Positions 1 through 10,261 are shown, numbered from the stretch's first letter. The stretch: 64,000 bases of DNA from Streptomyces seoulensis (GCF_004328625.1 NZ_CP032229.1:3720001-3784000); one strand, 5' to 3'. Made by a program: numbers and translations. Notes: generated by a model from the letters alone, not told the origin.

Positions 1-1070
1 ATCAGCTCGCGGGCGTAGGTGTCCGAGGCGCAGGTCCGCAGGAAGGCGAGCGCGGTGTCCTTGTTGCGGGTACGGGTGTTCACGGACCAGTAGTTGGTGG
101 GGTTGCCGACCACGTTGCGGATGTCACCGGCACCTCCGTCGAACGTGGGGAACGGGCACCAGCCGAGCTGCTTGCGGGCGAAGTCGGGGAACTTGCCGAG
201 CTGGGTGGAGTACTCCCAGGACCCCATCAGATGCATCGCGGCCTTGCCCTTGGCCAGCGCGGCCGGGGCCCCGCCGTTGGTGTACGCGACCGAGCTGAAG
301 CCCTTGCCGAAGGCGCCGTCGTCGACGAGTTCGCGTACCGTCCGGGCCGCCTTCAGCACGGCGGGGTCGCCCCAGCCGGCCGGGTCGCCGTTCTTGACCC
401 GGTCGAAGACCTTCGGGCCGCCGATCCGGTCCACCAGGTACTCCAGCCACATGAGTTCGGGCCAGATGTCGGCGCCGCCGAGGGCGAAGGGGGTGATCCC
501 GGCCTTCTTGAGCTTGGCGTTGTTGTCGAGGAGCTGGTCCCAGGTGGCGGGAGGCTTCAGGCCGTGCTCGGCGAACAGGGTCTTGTTGTAGAAGAGGATC
601 ACCGGCTGCATGCCGCGCATCGGGATGCCGTACTTCCGGCCGCCGAGCGCGCCGGCGTCGAGGACGGAGGGCAGGAAACCGTCCCCCAGTACCGGGTCGC
701 CGGCGATGACATCGGTGAGGTCGAGGATCTGGCCGGCCTCCCGGTACGCCTTGATGGAGCCGCCGCCCCAGTTGAAGAACACGTCGGGGGCGTTCGGGGA
801 GCCCATCGCGGTGCGCAGCTTGGCCGGGTACTCGGCGCCGGGCACCTTCTCCAGCCGGAGGCTGCCCTTGGTCTCGCGGGCCGCCGCCGAGGAGTTGAAG
901 CGGGAGACCGCCTTCGCCTGCACCTTGGCCGCGTCGTCGCCGTACACGAACGCGGTGAGGGTGCCGTCAGAGCCGCCGGAGCCGCCCGAGCCGCAGGCGG
1001 TGAGACCGGCGGCCGAGACGAGGGCGGTGGTACTCGCGCCGAGGAACCAGCGTCTGCTGTAGGTCTCCAT
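1..1070 (-). CDS. Extracellular solute (sugar)-binding lipoprotein of an ABC transporter, C-terminus cut by window edge
   Basis: About 356 residues are visible and the C-terminus lies beyond base 1. The protein looks like a family-1 extracellular solute-binding protein that captures a sugar or oligosaccharide outside the membrane for an ABC importer. The N-terminus has a twin-arginine stretch (S-R-R-W-F-L) followed by a hydrophobic segment and lipobox LTAC, so a Tat-exported lipoprotein is likely. Later segments ([34 protein letters not shown]) are typical of the family. It is divergent from a LacI-type repressor with a palindromic operator 28 bp upstream of its start, so repression by that protein is the obvious inference. 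The permease genes presumably lie to the left. The substrate cannot be told from sequence. Confidence 0.9.
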   Translation of the reverse strand, partial: METYSRRWFLGASTTALVSAAGLTACGSGGSGGSDGTLTAFVYGDDAAKVQAKAVSRFNSSAAARETKGSLRLEKVPGAEYPAKLRTAMGSPNAPDVFFNWGGGSIKAYREAGQILDLTDVIAGDPVLGDGFLPSVLDAGALGGRKYGIPMRGMQPVILFYNKTLFAEHGLKPPATWDQLLDNNAKLKKAGITPFALGGADIWPELMWLEYLVDRIGGPKVFDRVKNGDPAGWGDPAVLKAARTVRELVDDGAFGKGFSSVAYTNGGAPAALAKGKAAMHLMGSWEYSTQLGKFPDFARKQLGWCPFPTFDGGAGDIRNVVGNPTNYWSVNTRTRNKDTALAFLRTCASDTYAREL

Positions 1071-1097
1071 GTGCCGGGCACCCCTCATGATCGCGGC

Positions 1098-1108
1098 CGA
1101 AAGTTTCG
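1098..1108. promoter_or_regulatory. Probable LacI-family operator, copy 1
   Basis: CGAAAGTTTCG is an odd-centred perfect palindrome between the divergent binding-protein and lacI-type genes. The reverse-complement form of the same 11-mer (the same site, since it is palindromic apart from the centre) recurs at 2220-2230, just after the repressor gene. A second odd palindrome, GTTCCGGGAAC, lies at 1124-1134. Confidence 0.6.
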
Positions 1109-1188
1109 AGCGACAACTCGAATGTTCCGGGAACGTAAGGCCCTCCTGAGGGTTCGTCAAGGGGTCGCGCAGGGATACGATCGCGGCC

Positions 1189-2211
1189 ATGGAACCGCCG
1201 AAGACCGCAGCGAAGCGGAGCGCCACGCTCGCCGAGATCGCCCGAGAGGCCGGGGTGTCGGCTCCGACTGTTTCGAAGGTGCTGAACGGCCGGGCCGACG
1301 TGGCCGCCGCCACCCGCACCCGGGTCGAGGAGCTGCTGCGCACCCACGGCTACCGGCGCAGGCGTGCCGAGGTGAGCCGCTCGCCGCTGATCGACCTGGT
1401 CTTCCACGAGCTGGAGAGCGCCTGGGCGATGGAGGTCATCCGGGGCGTGGAGAACGTGGCCCGCGACGCCGGGCTGAGCGTGGTCCTCTCCGAGAGCGCC
1501 GGGCGCCTGACACCGGGCCGCACCTGGGCCGACCAGGTGGCCGGACGCCGGCCGCACGGGGTGATCCTGGTGCTGTCCGGGCTCGACGCGGCCCAGCAGG
1601 CGCTGCTGACCAGCCGTTCGGTGCCGTTCGTGGTGATGGACCCGGCGGGCGACCCGGGGGCCGACGTGCCCTCGGTCGGCGCCACCAACTGGCAGGGCGG
1701 GCTGGCCGCCACCCGGCATCTGATCGACCTCGGCCACACCCGGATCGGCGCGATCGGCGGGCCCTCGCGCATGATGTGCGCCCGCGCCCGGCTCGACGGC
1801 TACCGGGCCGCGCTGGACACCGCCGGGCTGCCCGCCGACCCGGCGCTGATCCTGGAGGGCGACTTCCACCACGAGTCCGGCCACCGCCTCGGCCTCGACC
1901 TGCTCGGCCGCCCCGACCGGCCCACGGCCGTCTTCGCGGGCAACGACCTCCAGGCGCTCGGCCTGTACGAGGCCGCCCGCGAACTCGGGCTGCGGGTACC
2001 GGAGGACGTGAGCGTCGTCGGCTTCGACGACCTGCCCGTCGCCCGCTGGGTGGGCCCGCCGCTCACCACCGTGCGCCAGCCGCTGACCGAGATGGCCGAG
2101 GCGGCGGCACGGCTGGTGCTGGAGCTGGGACGCGGGGAGCGGGAGCGGACGGCGACCCGGCTGGAGCTGGCGACCAGCCTGGTGGTGCGGTCGAGCACCG
2201 CCGCTCCCTGA
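1189..2211 (+). CDS. LacI-family transcriptional repressor
   Basis: 340 residues, the normal LacI length. The N-terminal helix-turn-helix reads [21 protein letters not shown] (about residues 13-33), followed by the hinge region and a periplasmic-binding-protein-like effector domain to about residue 335 ([22 protein letters not shown] and [10 protein letters not shown] are family landmarks). It most likely represses the divergent sugar-binding-protein gene and itself through the CGAAAGTTTCG palindromes, and is released by the transported sugar. The ATG at 1189 begins a basic N-terminal arm just ahead of the HTH, which fits the family. Confidence 0.92.
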   Translation: MEPPKTAAKRSATLAEIAREAGVSAPTVSKVLNGRADVAAATRTRVEELLRTHGYRRRRAEVSRSPLIDLVFHELESAWAMEVIRGVENVARDAGLSVVLSESAGRLTPGRTWADQVAGRRPHGVILVLSGLDAAQQALLTSRSVPFVVMDPAGDPGADVPSVGATNWQGGLAATRHLIDLGHTRIGAIGGPSRMMCARARLDGYRAALDTAGLPADPALILEGDFHHESGHRLGLDLLGRPDRPTAVFAGNDLQALGLYEAARELGLRVPEDVSVVGFDDLPVARWVGPPLTTVRQPLTEMAEAAARLVLELGRGERERTATRLELATSLVVRSSTAAP

Positions 2212-2219
2212 CGGCGTCT

Positions 2220-2230
2220 CGAAACTTTCG
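2220..2230. promoter_or_regulatory. Probable LacI-family operator, copy 2
   Basis: CGAAACTTTCG, identical to the reverse complement of the 1098-1108 site, starts 9 bp after the repressor stop codon, in the 25-bp gap to the convergent methyltransferase gene. It could be an auxiliary operator for looping or a transcriptional roadblock. Confidence 0.45.
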
Positions 2231-2236
2231 AAGCCG

Positions 2237-3421
2237 TTAGGCCGGGTGCCCGATCAGCATGGTCGGCGCGCCCGCCACCCGGGTCATGAACACGGTCGCC
2301 GCGTTGGGCCCCTGCGGCTTGACCTTGCGGCGCAGTTCCTCCGGCTCCACCGCCGAGCCGCGCTTCTTCACGGTCAGGTTGCCGACCCCGCGCTCCCGCA
2401 GCAGCGCCTTCAGCTTCTTGACGTTGAACGGCATCCGGTCGGTGATCTCGTAGGCGTTGGCGTACGGCGTCGGGCGGAGTTCGTCGGCCGTGATGTAGGC
2501 GATCGTCTCGTCCAGCAGGCCGCCGCCCAGCTCCTCTGCGACCTCCGCGACCAGATGCGCCCGGATCACCGCGCCGTCCGGCTCGTACAGGTACCGGCCG
2601 GGCGGGCGCACCGCCGGGTCGGGCAGGCCCCGGCCCTCAAGGGTGCGCGGGCCGGGGAGGAGGGTGGCGCGGACACCGCCGGGTGATCCGGTGCCGAACC
2701 AGAGCACGGCCTCCTTCACATCACCCCCGTCCGAGATCCACTCCGCCTCGGCCTCGGCGGGCACCGCCTCGTGCGGGATGCCGGGGGCGATCTTCAGGGC
2801 GGCGCGGGGCGCGGCGAGCGCGGTGGCCACGGCCCAGGACAGGGGTGGCGAGTACGCCTCGGGGTCGAAGATGCGGCCGCGTCCGCCGCGCCGGGCGGGG
2901 TCCACGAACACCGCGTCGTATCCGGCGGTGCCGACCTCGGTGACGTCGGCCTCGCGCACCTCGATCAGGTCGCCCAGGCCCAGCACCTCGGCGTTGGCCC
3001 GCGCGACGGCCGCGGTCAGCGGGTCCCGGTCCACCGCGAGGACCCGGATGCCCGCGCGGGCCAGGGCGAGGGCGTCGCCGCCGATCCCGCAGCAGAGGTC
3101 GGCCACCGAGGTGACACCGAGCGCCCGCATCCGCTCCGCCCGGTACGCGGCCACGCTCGCCCGCGTCGACTGCTCGACCCCGTTGGGCGTGAAGAACATC
3201 GCCCGCGCGTCCGCCGCGCCGAACTTGGCCTCCGCCCGCCGGCGCAGCCGGGCCTGGCCGAGCGCGGCCGACACCAGCCCGGCGGGGTGGGTGCGGCGCA
3301 GCCGGGTGGCCACGGCGAGTTCGTCGGCCGGCGCGGTGCCGCGCACCTCGTCGAGGAGGGCCCGGCCCTCGTCGGTGCGCAGCGCGTGGAATCCCTGGAG
3401 GGGGGAGAGCTGGTCGTTCAC
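2237..3421 (-). CDS. Class I SAM-dependent methyltransferase with THUMP-like C-terminal domain
   Basis: About 394 residues from a GTG start at 3421. The frame stays open upstream to 3529, but those codons look non-coding and no in-frame ATG or GTG fits better. The Rossmann SAM-binding motif is VADLCCGIGGDALALARAG, followed by an acidic LAVDRD loop and a VFVDPARR motif, as in rRNA and tRNA methyltransferases. The C-terminal 90 residues (DELRPTPYANAYEI, VKKLKALLRERGVGNLTVKKRG) match the THUMP-like domain found with these enzymes in actinobacteria. The RNA target is unknown. It is convergent with the LacI gene. Confidence 0.85.
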   Translation of the reverse strand: MNDQLSPLQGFHALRTDEGRALLDEVRGTAPADELAVATRLRRTHPAGLVSAALGQARLRRRAEAKFGAADARAMFFTPNGVEQSTRASVAAYRAERMRALGVTSVADLCCGIGGDALALARAGIRVLAVDRDPLTAAVARANAEVLGLGDLIEVREADVTEVGTAGYDAVFVDPARRGGRGRIFDPEAYSPPLSWAVATALAAPRAALKIAPGIPHEAVPAEAEAEWISDGGDVKEAVLWFGTGSPGGVRATLLPGPRTLEGRGLPDPAVRPPGRYLYEPDGAVIRAHLVAEVAEELGGGLLDETIAYITADELRPTPYANAYEITDRMPFNVKKLKALLRERGVGNLTVKKRGSAVEPEELRRKVKPQGPNAATVFMTRVAGAPTMLIGHPA

Positions 3422-3511
3422 CGGCTCATTGTGGGCCAGTCGGTGGACCGTACGCCTCCGGCGGCGGTGTCGGGCCGGGATCGGGGCGGGGTCCTGCCAG
3501 GATCCGGCACC

Positions 3512-4426
3512 ATGCGACATGTAAGACAAAATGACAAATTCCGGGCCAGTTCACGGTCCCTCGCCGTGCGCTGTTCGGTCGCCGCGCTGGCCACCGCCGC
3601 CGTGCTCACCGGCTGCTCGGGCTCCGGCGCCACGGGCTCCGCCCCCGCCGGGCAGGGGGGCCCCGCCAAGGCCCCTGACGCCGCCTCGGCCCGCCTCGCG
3701 GAGCAGCGGCGCATGGTGGCAGCGGCCCGCAAGTGGCGGCTCGACCAGGTGCCGCTCACGGCTCCGGCCCCGCCGAAGGTCAAGCCGAGGATCACCGCGC
3801 GCGCGGGCTTCCAGGTGGACCACCAGGAGGACGAGAACCTCCCCCCGGTCTTCACCACCGTCCCCACCGACAAGAAGATCGTCTTCCTCACCATCGACGA
3901 CGGCGCCGAGAAGGACCCCCGCTTCCTGGAGATGATGCGGGAACTGAAGGTCCCGTACACCGCCTTCCTCAGCAACTACCTGGTGAAGGACGACTACGGC
4001 TACTTCCGCAAGAGCCAGGCGTACGGCAACACGCTGGACAACCACACCCTGACCCACCCCTACCTGCCCGGCCTCTCCTACGAGCAGCAGCGCCAGGAGA
4101 TCTGCGGCATGCAGGACATCATGGAGAAGCAGTACGGCAAGCGCCCCGAGGTCCTGCGCCCGCCCTACGGCGACTACAACCAGGACACCCTGCGCGCGGC
4201 CAAGTCCTGCGGCATCAAGTACGCGCCGATCTGGAACGAGGAGGTCTACGTCGACCACTGGGAGTACCGCGAGGACGACCAGCGGCTGCGCAAGGGCGAC
4301 ATCGTCCTCACCCACTTCCGGGGCACCAGCGACTGGGACGGCACCATGGTCGACGACATGCGCCGCTTCCTGAACAAGGTCACCCGCGAGGGATACGCCG
4401 TGGCGCGCCTGGAGGACTACCTGTGA
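3512..4426 (+). CDS. Polysaccharide deacetylase (NodB homology) lipoprotein
   Basis: 304 residues. The signal peptide ends in lipobox LTGC at about residues 35-38. The NodB domain keeps all key motifs: FLTIDDGAEK (catalytic base and metal Asp), NHTLTHP (metal-binding H-x-x-x-H) and LRPPYGDYN. It should act on an N- or O-acetylated envelope or extracellular polysaccharide at the outer face of the membrane. The start at 3512 gives a short basic N-terminus (MRHVRQNDKFR) before the hydrophobic signal. The next gene overlaps its stop by 4 bp and is a shortened, degenerate copy of it. Confidence 0.93.
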   Translation: MRHVRQNDKFRASSRSLAVRCSVAALATAAVLTGCSGSGATGSAPAGQGGPAKAPDAASARLAEQRRMVAAARKWRLDQVPLTAPAPPKVKPRITARAGFQVDHQEDENLPPVFTTVPTDKKIVFLTIDDGAEKDPRFLEMMRELKVPYTAFLSNYLVKDDYGYFRKSQAYGNTLDNHTLTHPYLPGLSYEQQRQEICGMQDIMEKQYGKRPEVLRPPYGDYNQDTLRAAKSCGIKYAPIWNEEVYVDHWEYREDDQRLRKGDIVLTHFRGTSDWDGTMVDDMRRFLNKVTREGYAVARLEDYL

Positions 4427-4941
4427 GGCGCGGGGCGCGGCCGGCCGTCCGTGCGGCACGGGCCGTCGCGCTCGCCTCGGCCGCACTGCTGCTCACCGGC
4501 TGCGCCCAGTCGGTCGACCCCATCGAACGCCTCGGCAAGAAGGCCGCGCAGGGCGTCCGCCACTCCGCCCCGGCGCAGGTCCGCCCCCTCCTGGCCCGGA
4601 CGGGGACGCGTATGGCGGACCACGTGGCCACGACCGACCGGGTCGTCTTCCTGACCTACGGCGCGGGGGCCGAACGGGACCGGAGGCTGGCCACCCTGGT
4701 CGGCGAACTCCACCTGCCGGTCACCGTCCTCACCCGCGCCGAAGCCCCCGCCCGCTGGCGCGCCAGGACCACCCGCCACGGCCGCCTCGTCTACCGGGGT
4801 ACCCCCCGACACCTGACCCCGGGCGACATCATCCGCATCACCCCGGGCGGGGAGAGCACCTTGGCCGAGCGCACGGCGCAGGTGCTGAAGGAGGCCCGGG
4901 AGCGGCACCTGACGCCGGGAAAGCTGACGGACTACCTCTAG
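4423..4941 (+). CDS. Degenerate deacetylase-like lipoprotein, paralogue of the preceding gene
   Basis: 172 residues from a GTG that overlaps the upstream TGA (GTGA), so it is translationally coupled. The signal peptide ends in LTGC, as in the upstream protein. VVFLTYGAGAERDRRLATL aligns with IVFLTIDDGAEKDPRFLEM of the neighbour. The C-terminal part (TPGDIIRITPGG through KLTDYL) aligns with RKGDIVLTHFRG through RLEDYL. The catalytic DD has become YGA, and the whole middle with the HTLTH and RPPYG motifs is missing. It therefore cannot be a metal-dependent deacetylase and may be a partner or decoy of the active enzyme, or a decaying duplicate. The alignment is by eye. Confidence 0.8.
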   Translation: MRRGARPAVRAARAVALASAALLLTGCAQSVDPIERLGKKAAQGVRHSAPAQVRPLLARTGTRMADHVATTDRVVFLTYGAGAERDRRLATLVGELHLPVTVLTRAEAPARWRARTTRHGRLVYRGTPRHLTPGDIIRITPGGESTLAERTAQVLKEARERHLTPGKLTDYL

Positions 4942-4947
4942 GCACCT

Positions 4948-5019
4948 CAGCCCGTCCGGCGCTTGAGGACGAGGCCCGTCCAGGGCCGAAGCGGGGGCCC
5001 GGGGGCGGCAGCCCCCTGG
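4948..5019. repeat. Streptomyces-type intergenic repeat with GC hairpin
   Basis: The stretch starting CAGCCCGTCCGGCGCTTGAG and ending in GGGGGCGGCAGCCCCC has the look of a dispersed intergenic element seen many times in Streptomyces genomes (recalled, not searched). The final part can form a GC-rich hairpin (GGGGGC, loop GGCA, GCCCCC) and could terminate the deacetylase operon. Confidence 0.55.
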
Positions 5020-5090
5020 ACGGCGAGCGTCCCAACAGCACAGTGAAGCCACACCAAAGAGGTACCCATCCCCGACGCGCCGCACGGCAA

Positions 5091-5117
5091 TTGGCACTCC
5101 GCTTGACCGAGTGCTAA
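5091..5117. promoter_or_regulatory. CIRCE element 1 (HrcA operator)
   Basis: TTGGCACTC, nine bases, GAGTGCTAA: one mismatch to the CIRCE consensus arms. It overlaps the -35 region of the groES promoter. Confidence 0.95.
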
Positions 5118-5130
5118 CCCCGGTCATAGT
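5103..5130 (+). promoter_or_regulatory. groESL promoter (-35 TTGACC, -10 CATAGT)
   Basis: TTGACC at 5103-5108 and CATAGT at 5125-5130 are separated by 16 bp. The -35 lies inside the spacer of the first CIRCE element and the start point falls at the edge of the second, so HrcA bound to either would block the polymerase. The leader to groES is about 125 nt. Confidence 0.75.
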
Positions 5131-5137
5131 CTCGGCA

Positions 5138-5164
5138 CTGGCACTCGGCACGCGAGAGTGCCAA
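5138..5164. promoter_or_regulatory. CIRCE element 2 (HrcA operator)
   Basis: CTGGCACTC, nine bases, GAGTGCCAA. The arms deviate slightly more from consensus than element 1. It lies just downstream of the -10, over the transcription start. Confidence 0.93.
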
Positions 5165-5263
5165 CAAAGCGACGGGCAGGTCCGGCACCCGCGACGACGG
5201 ATCGACCTGGTCGCCACCTCAGACAGTCAACCCCGTGAATTCTCAGAAGGGGGAGGTCGGATC

Positions 5264-5572
5264 GTGACGACCGCCAGCTCCAAGGTTGCCATCAAGCCGC
5301 TCGAGGACCGCATCGTGGTCCAGCCGCTGGACGCCGAGCAGACCACGGCCTCTGGCCTGGTCATTCCGGACACCGCGAAGGAGAAGCCCCAGGAGGGCGC
5401 CGTCCTCGCCGTCGGTCCGGGCCGCTTCGAGAACGGCGAGCGCCTGCCGCTCGACGTCAAGGTCGGCGACATCGTGCTGTACAGCAAGTACGGCGGCACC
5501 GAGGTGAAGTACAACGGCGACGAGTACCTCGTCCTCTCGGCTCGCGACGTGCTCGCGATCATCGAGAAGTAG
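5264..5572 (+). CDS. groES: Co-chaperonin GroES
   Basis: 102 residues, full length for Hsp10. It forms the heptameric lid of the GroEL chamber. [19 protein letters not shown] at the N-terminus, the mobile-loop region ([17 protein letters not shown]) and the C-terminal [13 protein letters not shown] are all diagnostic. GTG start at 5264, preceded by GGGAGG eight bases upstream. It is the first gene of a two-gene operon with groEL, 117 bp apart, under CIRCE/HrcA heat-shock control. Confidence 0.98.
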   Translation: MTTASSKVAIKPLEDRIVVQPLDAEQTTASGLVIPDTAKEKPQEGAVLAVGPGRFENGERLPLDVKVGDIVLYSKYGGTEVKYNGDEYLVLSARDVLAIIEK

Positions 5573-7312
<1,740 letters not shown>

Positions 7313-7336
7313 GGCAACCCGCCTTCAGGGCACGCG

Positions 7337-7372
7337 ACTTCGCCCCGCCAGGATCTCCTGGCGGGGCGAAGT
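7337..7372. terminator. Bidirectional hairpin terminator between groEL and SDR gene
   Basis: A perfect 17-bp stem (ACTTCGCCCCGCCAGGA and its complement) around a 2-base centre lies 24 bp after groEL and 6 bp before the convergent gene's stop. There is no T-run, as is common in Streptomyces. Confidence 0.85.
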
Positions 7373-7378
7373 GCTGTG

Positions 7379-8152
7379 TCAGCGCGGTCCGTACTTGCGG
7401 CCCGTTCGGGCGCTGATTCCGCCCAGGAGGTTGCGGGGCGCGATCTTCGCCAGGCCCATGAGGGTTTTGTAGCGGGGGTCGGGGATGGAGACGGTCTTGT
7501 TGCGGGCGAGGTCGTTGAGGGCCTCGGCGACGAGTTTGTCGGCGTCGAGCCACATCCAGCCGGGGATGTTGTCCGTGCCCATGCCGGCCCGCTCGTGGAA
7601 CTCGGTGCGGACGAAGCCGGGGCACAGGGCCATCAGCCGGACCCCGCTGCCCGCGAGGTCCTTCGCCGCGCCCTGGGTGAACTGCACGACCCACGCCTTC
7701 GAGGCGCCGTACGTACCGCGCGGGACGAAGGCCGCCACCGAGGCGACGTTGACCACCCCGCCGCGCCCCCGCTCCCGCATCGCCTCCGTCGCCGCCGAGG
7801 TCAGCCGGAGCACCGCCTCGCAGTGCACCTTGATCATGCGCAGCTCGTCGGCCATGGAGACGTCGAGATAGCGGCCCTTGTTGCCGAACCCGGCGTTGTT
7901 GACCAGCAGGTCGACCGGGTGCCGGCGGTCACCGAGCCGCTCGGCCACCGTCTCGATGCCCTTGTCCTCGGCGAGGTCGGCGGTCAGCACCTCCGCCTCG
8001 ATGCCGTGCCGGTCGTGCAACTCGGTCGCCTGCTCCCGCAGCCGCGCCGTGTCGCGCGCCACCAGCACCAGATCGTGCCCGTCCGCCGCCAGCCGCCGTG
8101 CGAACGCGGCGCCGATGCCCGCGGTCGATCCCGTAATCAGAGCCGTTGTCAT
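7379..8152 (-). CDS. SDR-family NAD(P)-dependent oxidoreductase
   Basis: 257 residues, typical classical short-chain dehydrogenase. The NAD(P) motif is TGSTAGIG (residues 8-15), then NNAG at about 87-90. The catalytic triad region reads NVASVAAF with TYGASK (Tyr about 148, Lys about 152). The arginine after the second strand (VARD) suggests NADP(H). The substrate is unknown. It is 42 bp downstream of the MOSC gene on the same strand and probably cotranscribed with it. It is convergent with groEL across a shared hairpin. Confidence 0.92.
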   Translation of the reverse strand: MTTALITGSTAGIGAAFARRLAADGHDLVLVARDTARLREQATELHDRHGIEAEVLTADLAEDKGIETVAERLGDRRHPVDLLVNNAGFGNKGRYLDVSMADELRMIKVHCEAVLRLTSAATEAMRERGRGGVVNVASVAAFVPRGTYGASKAWVVQFTQGAAKDLAGSGVRLMALCPGFVRTEFHERAGMGTDNIPGWMWLDADKLVAEALNDLARNKTVSIPDPRYKTLMGLAKIAPRNLLGGISARTGRKYGPR

Positions 8153-8194
8153 GGCCCAAGAGTAGGGCGGCCACCGGACCGTGGTGACGGCCGC

Positions 8195-8863
8195 TCAGCG
8201 CGCCTGGTCCGCCAGGTACTTGTGGACCCGGGCCAGCGTCTCGCCGTGCAGGGCGTCCCCCGCCGCGAGCAGCGACGGCAGCAGCTCCCGCTCGGTGGTC
8301 ACCGCGCGGAACTGCGTCGCCGCCGTCACCCCGTGGTCCGGCCGGCGCACGATCTCCACCGCGTCCCCGGCCCGTATCTCGCCCGGTTCGATCACCCGCA
8401 GGTAGGCCCCCGTGACGGCCTTCCGGGTGAACCTCCTCACCCAGCCCCGCTCGGCCATATGGCCCTGGAACGTCCGGCACGGAATCCGCCCCGACGTCAC
8501 CTCCAGCACCACGGCGGCCCCGATCCGCCAGCGCTCCCCGATCAGCGCCCCGGAGACGTCGAGCCCCCCGGTGGTCAGGTTCTCCCCGAAGAAGCCGTTG
8601 GACAGCGGCCGGCCCAGCTCGCGCTCCCAGTCGTCCAGGTCCTCGCGCGCGAAGGCGTACACCGCCTGGTCGTCCCCGCCGTGATGGCGCAGCTCGCACA
8701 CCGCGTCCCCGGCCAGCCCGCTGCCGCCGACCCCCTTGGGCCCCGGCGCCGCCACCCGCACCGGACCCTCGACGGGCCGCTTGTCGATGCCCGTCACCCC
8801 CTCGGCCTGGTCGGTGTACGGCACCGCGCGGGGTCGCCCCAGATTGACGGAGAGAAGCTTCAT
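8195..8863 (-). CDS. MOSC-domain protein
   Basis: 222 residues from the ATG at 8863. MOSC domains are related to the C-terminal domain of molybdenum-cofactor sulfurases and occur in YiiM-type proteins that handle N-hydroxylated compounds with molybdenum cofactor. The conserved cysteine is present in GRIPCRTFQGHM. GDAVCELRHHGGDDQAVYAFAREDLDDWE and NGFFGENLTT are also typical of YiiM-like members. It is divergent from the LysR gene, with 79 bp between starts, and possibly its target. The N-terminal extension upstream of 8863 is open but lacks coding character. Confidence 0.88.
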   Translation of the reverse strand: MKLLSVNLGRPRAVPYTDQAEGVTGIDKRPVEGPVRVAAPGPKGVGGSGLAGDAVCELRHHGGDDQAVYAFAREDLDDWERELGRPLSNGFFGENLTTGGLDVSGALIGERWRIGAAVVLEVTSGRIPCRTFQGHMAERGWVRRFTRKAVTGAYLRVIEPGEIRAGDAVEIVRRPDHGVTAATQFRAVTTERELLPSLLAAGDALHGETLARVHKYLADQAR

Positions 8864-8930
8864 GCGCGCACGGTACGTGACCGCGCCCAAAGCGTCGACG
8901 CGATATCGGGACTCGTTCCCAAGCACCGCT

Positions 8931-8936
8931 TATGCT
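8931..8936 (+). promoter_or_regulatory. -10 element (TATGCT) for a leaderless LysR-gene mRNA
   Basis: TATGCT ends six bases before the GTG at 8943, so transcription should start at or beside the start codon. No Shine-Dalgarno sequence is possible in that arrangement. Confidence 0.5.
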
Positions 8937-8942
8937 CGAAGG

Positions 8943-9842
8943 GTGATCGAGGCCCGCCATCTCCGCGTCCTGCGCGCCGTCGCCGCCAGTGGTTCCTTCT
9001 CGGCGGCGGGGCGCGAACTGGGCTGCACCCAGCCCGCCGTCAGCCAGCAGATGAAGGCGTTGGAAGCCTCCGTCGGCACCCCGCTGCTGGTCCGGGGCGG
9101 CCGCGAGATGCGGCTGACCCAGGCGGGAGAAGCCCTGGTCAGGCACGCCTCCGGCATCCTCGCCGGACTCACCGCCGCCGAGGAGGAGGTCGCCGCCATC
9201 GCGGGGCTGCGCGCGGGCCGGGTCCGGCTGGTCTCCTTCCCCAGCGGCACCTCCACCCTGGTCCCCACCGCGCTGGCCGCCCTGCGCGCCGCCCACCCCG
9301 GCACCCGCGTCTCCCTGGAGGACGCCGAGCCGCCGAGGTCGGTGGAGCTGCTGCGCGAGGGCGACTGCGACGTGGCCCTCGCCTTCCGCTACCAGGGCGC
9401 CCCCGCCACCGAGGAGTGGGACGACCTGGTCGTACGACGGCTGCTGACGGACCGTCTGGTCGCGCTGGTCCCGGAGCGGCACCGGCTCGCGGGCGCCGAG
9501 GCCGTCGCCATCGGGGAGCTGGCCGAGGAGCCCTGGATCGCGGGCTGCCCGCGCTGCCGGGGCCGGCTCGTGCAGGTCTGCGAGGGCGCCGGGTTCACCC
9601 CCCGCATCGACTTCGCCACCGACGACTACCCGGCCGTGGTCGGCCTGGTCGGCGCCGGCCTGGGCGTGGCCGTACTCCCCCAGCTCGCGGTGGAGTCGGT
9701 ACGGCCCAGGGGGGTGCGCGTGGTCCGGCTGGAGCCCGCGGTACGACGGGAGATCGTCGCCCTCACCCTGCCCGACCTGGCCCAGGTCCCGGCCGTGGCC
9801 GCGACACTGGAACAGCTGGGCAGGGCGGCTTCGCGGGGCTAG
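8943..9842 (+). CDS. LysR-family transcriptional regulator
   Basis: 299 residues. N-terminal winged helix: HLRVLRAVAASGSFSAAGRELGCTQPAVSQQMKALE (residues 5-40), then the type-2 periplasmic-binding effector domain (GRVRLVSFPSG, VALAFRYQG, WIAGCPRCRG, GLVGAGLGVAVLPQLAV). It probably controls the divergent MOSC-SDR pair, as is usual for LysR genes, though no T-N11-A site was established. The GTG at 8943 has a -10 hexamer directly upstream and is probably leaderless. The effector is unknown. Confidence 0.92.
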   Translation: MIEARHLRVLRAVAASGSFSAAGRELGCTQPAVSQQMKALEASVGTPLLVRGGREMRLTQAGEALVRHASGILAGLTAAEEEVAAIAGLRAGRVRLVSFPSGTSTLVPTALAALRAAHPGTRVSLEDAEPPRSVELLREGDCDVALAFRYQGAPATEEWDDLVVRRLLTDRLVALVPERHRLAGAEAVAIGELAEEPWIAGCPRCRGRLVQVCEGAGFTPRIDFATDDYPAVVGLVGAGLGVAVLPQLAVESVRPRGVRVVRLEPAVRREIVALTLPDLAQVPAVAATLEQLGRAASRG

Positions 9843-9889
9843 AAGGGGCTGGAAAGGGCTGAAAAGGCCCGGACAGAGCCGGACACGGC

Positions 9890-9918
9890 TCAGGGGCACG
9901 CGGGTGGACGTGCCCTGA
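9890..9918. terminator. Hairpin between convergent LysR and whiD genes
   Basis: TCAGGGGCACG and CGTGCCCTGA pair with one bulged G around an 8-base loop. It lies in the 95-bp gap between the two convergent stop codons. Confidence 0.55.
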
Positions 9919-9937
9919 TGGATGCAGAAACGTTCCT

Positions 9938-10261
9938 TCAGGCGTGGGAGCCGGGACTCCCGCTGGTGGTGGACACCAGGCGGTTGCGCGCCCGGCCCAT
10001 CAGCTCTTCGCGCTCGTCCTCGGTCAGCCCGCCCCACACGCCGTACGGCTCGCGCACCGCCAGCGCGTGGGCCGCGCACTGCGCTCGGACCGGGCACCGC
10101 ATGCAGACCTCCTTGGCCGAGTTCTCACGTGCACTCCGCGCCGCACCGCGCTCGCCCTCCGGGTGGAAGAAGAGCGAGCTGTCCACCCCTCGGCAGGCTG
10201 CCAGCAGCTGCCAGTCCCACAGGTCCGCGTTCGGTCCGGGAAGGCGGGAGAAATCTGCCAT
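9938..10261 (-). CDS. whiD: WhiB-family iron-sulfur developmental regulator WhiD
   Basis: 107 residues. Four cysteines (23, 53, 56, 62) with C-x2-C-x5-C spacing for the last three bind a 4Fe-4S cluster. The G-V-W-G-G turn and basic C-terminal region (ARNRL) are the WhiB signature. Sequence and position beside bldM identify WhiD, which S. coelicolor needs for spore septation and maturation. It corresponds to WhiB3 in the mycobacterial groEL1-whiB3-sigD-guaB2 locus. WhiB proteins act by binding the principal sigma factor. RBS AAGGGG lies about 7 bases before the ATG. It is divergent from bldM. Confidence 0.95.
   Translation of the reverse strand: MADFSRLPGPNADLWDWQLLAACRGVDSSLFFHPEGERGAARSARENSAKEVCMRCPVRAQCAAHALAVREPYGVWGGLTEDEREELMGRARNRLVSTTSGSPGSHA

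Noticed and set aside
5091..5164. CIRCE pair as a novel regulatory element
   Set aside because: Paired CIRCE sites at groESL are well-established HrcA control in Streptomyces, so they are annotated but not treated as new.
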